Source: Bacillota bacterium (GTDB lineage: Bacteria > Bacillota > Clostridia > Oscillospirales > Oscillospiraceae). Taken from it: DNA of 5,083 nt. Shown one piece after another: positions 4,744 through 5,083 of this stretch (position 1 is its first letter; the number at the start of each line of letters is the position of its first letter). The notes beneath the pieces are model-generated. The model had not been told where the DNA came from. It worked only from the letters and a program-made list of their open reading frames with translations, and did not search any database. A program made the position numbers and the translations under genes. Location of the stretch: the NCBI GenBank assembly GCA_023406225.1, contig JAEXWS010000124.1, positions 1 to 5,083 of the forward strand, in the 5' to 3' direction.

Positions 4744-5083
4744 ATGCGCATCGCGGGCGTCATACAGGATTCCATCGCGGACGGGCCGGGGCTGCGGTTC
4801 ACGGTATTCGTCCAGGGCTGCCATCACCGCTGCCCCGGCTGTCAGAATCCCCAGACCCACGATCCGTCCGGCGGAACGGAGCTCGCCGTGGAGGCGCTGG
4901 TCGCCCAGATGCGCTCCAACCCCCTGACAGGCGGCCTGACCCTCTCCGGCGGAGAGCCTTTCGACCAGCCCTCCGCGTGTCTGGAGCTTGCCCGGGCCGC
5001 TCACGCCTCCGGACTGAACGTCTGGTGCTGGACTGGCGGGGTGTTTGAGGACCTGCGGGACCATGGTGCGCCGGAGCAGCAGG
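4744..5083 (+). CDS. nrdG: Anaerobic ribonucleotide reductase activating enzyme, NrdG (3' partial)
   Basis: The first 113 codons of a radical SAM protein are present; the frame is open to the window edge. The start at 4744 follows AAAGGAG (4729-4735) with an 8-base spacer. NrdG uses a [4Fe-4S] cluster and S-adenosylmethionine to abstract a hydrogen from the NrdD glycine and create its stable radical. The cluster motif CX3CX2C is clear: Cys26, Cys30 and Cys33 in GCHHRCPGCQNP. Other family marks are DGPGLRFTVFVQGC at the N-terminus and the SAM-binding SGGEPF at 68-73. A WTGG stretch at 96-99 stands where relatives usually have a TGY-type motif, a minor variation. NrdG proteins are usually about 150-180 residues, so roughly one third is missing. 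Its position after nrdD is the usual order, here interrupted by the DUF4180 gene. Confidence 0.95.
   Translation, partial: MRIAGVIQDSIADGPGLRFTVFVQGCHHRCPGCQNPQTHDPSGGTELAVEALVAQMRSNPLTGGLTLSGGEPFDQPSACLELARAAHASGLNVWCWTGGVFEDLRDHGAPEQQ

Noticed and set aside
1..5083. CRISPR array, transposon, tRNA, riboswitch, defence or toxin-antitoxin system
   Set aside because: No regularly spaced repeats, transposase, cloverleaf, conserved riboswitch core or defence-type gene pair was found in reading both strands.

Overview
The window looks like a chromosomal segment of a GC-rich, anaerobic, gut-type member of the Clostridia, most likely Oscillospiraceae or a relative. Three things point there: an oxygen-sensitive class III ribonucleotide reductase operon, a Gram-positive style lipoprotein with a C-terminal domain common in Clostridia, and a tiny Cys/Gly-rich membrane protein of a kind seen in spore-forming Firmicutes. 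Strong AGGAGG-like ribosome binding sites precede most genes. The taxon is inferred from protein character only, not from a marker gene.

Layout, left to right. (1) Positions 2-283 (+) hold the C-terminal end of a protein whose tail resembles the S-layer-homology (SLH) type repeats of clostridial surface proteins. (2) Positions 370-537 (+) hold a 55-residue protein with one membrane segment and a Cys/Gly/Asn-rich tail built on three 18-base repeats. Its leader carries a small hairpin and a possible sporulation-type -10 element. (3) A perfect 12-bp hairpin at 558-585 lies between this gene and the next one on the opposite strand, and can terminate both. (4) Positions 593-1771 (-) hold a 392-residue lipoprotein with a Pro/Glu-rich linker, an unrecognised aromatic-rich middle and a C-terminal domain like the NADase-type glycan-binding domain. 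(5) A 182-base divergent intergenic region carries a promoter for each side and, on the nrdD side, two NrdR-box-like palindromes 32 bp apart. (6) Positions 1954-5083 (+) hold an apparent operon: nrdD, a DUF4180-family gene, and the first 113 codons of nrdG, which runs off the window.

How the genes fit together: NrdG is the radical SAM enzyme that installs the glycyl radical on NrdD, and NrdD then reduces ribonucleoside triphosphates to deoxyribonucleotides for DNA synthesis under anoxia. The two NrdR-like boxes overlap and follow the predicted transcription start, so the dATP/ATP-sensing repressor NrdR probably controls the operon. The DUF4180 gene sits between reductase and activase with short gaps and its own good ribosome binding site, so it is probably co-transcribed; its role is unknown. 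I see no CRISPR array, mobile element, tRNA/rRNA or phage gene, and no convincing sign of a wholly new multi-gene system. The most interesting leads are the DUF4180 gene inside the nrd operon, the tiny Cys-rich protein, and the uncharacterised middle of the lipoprotein.
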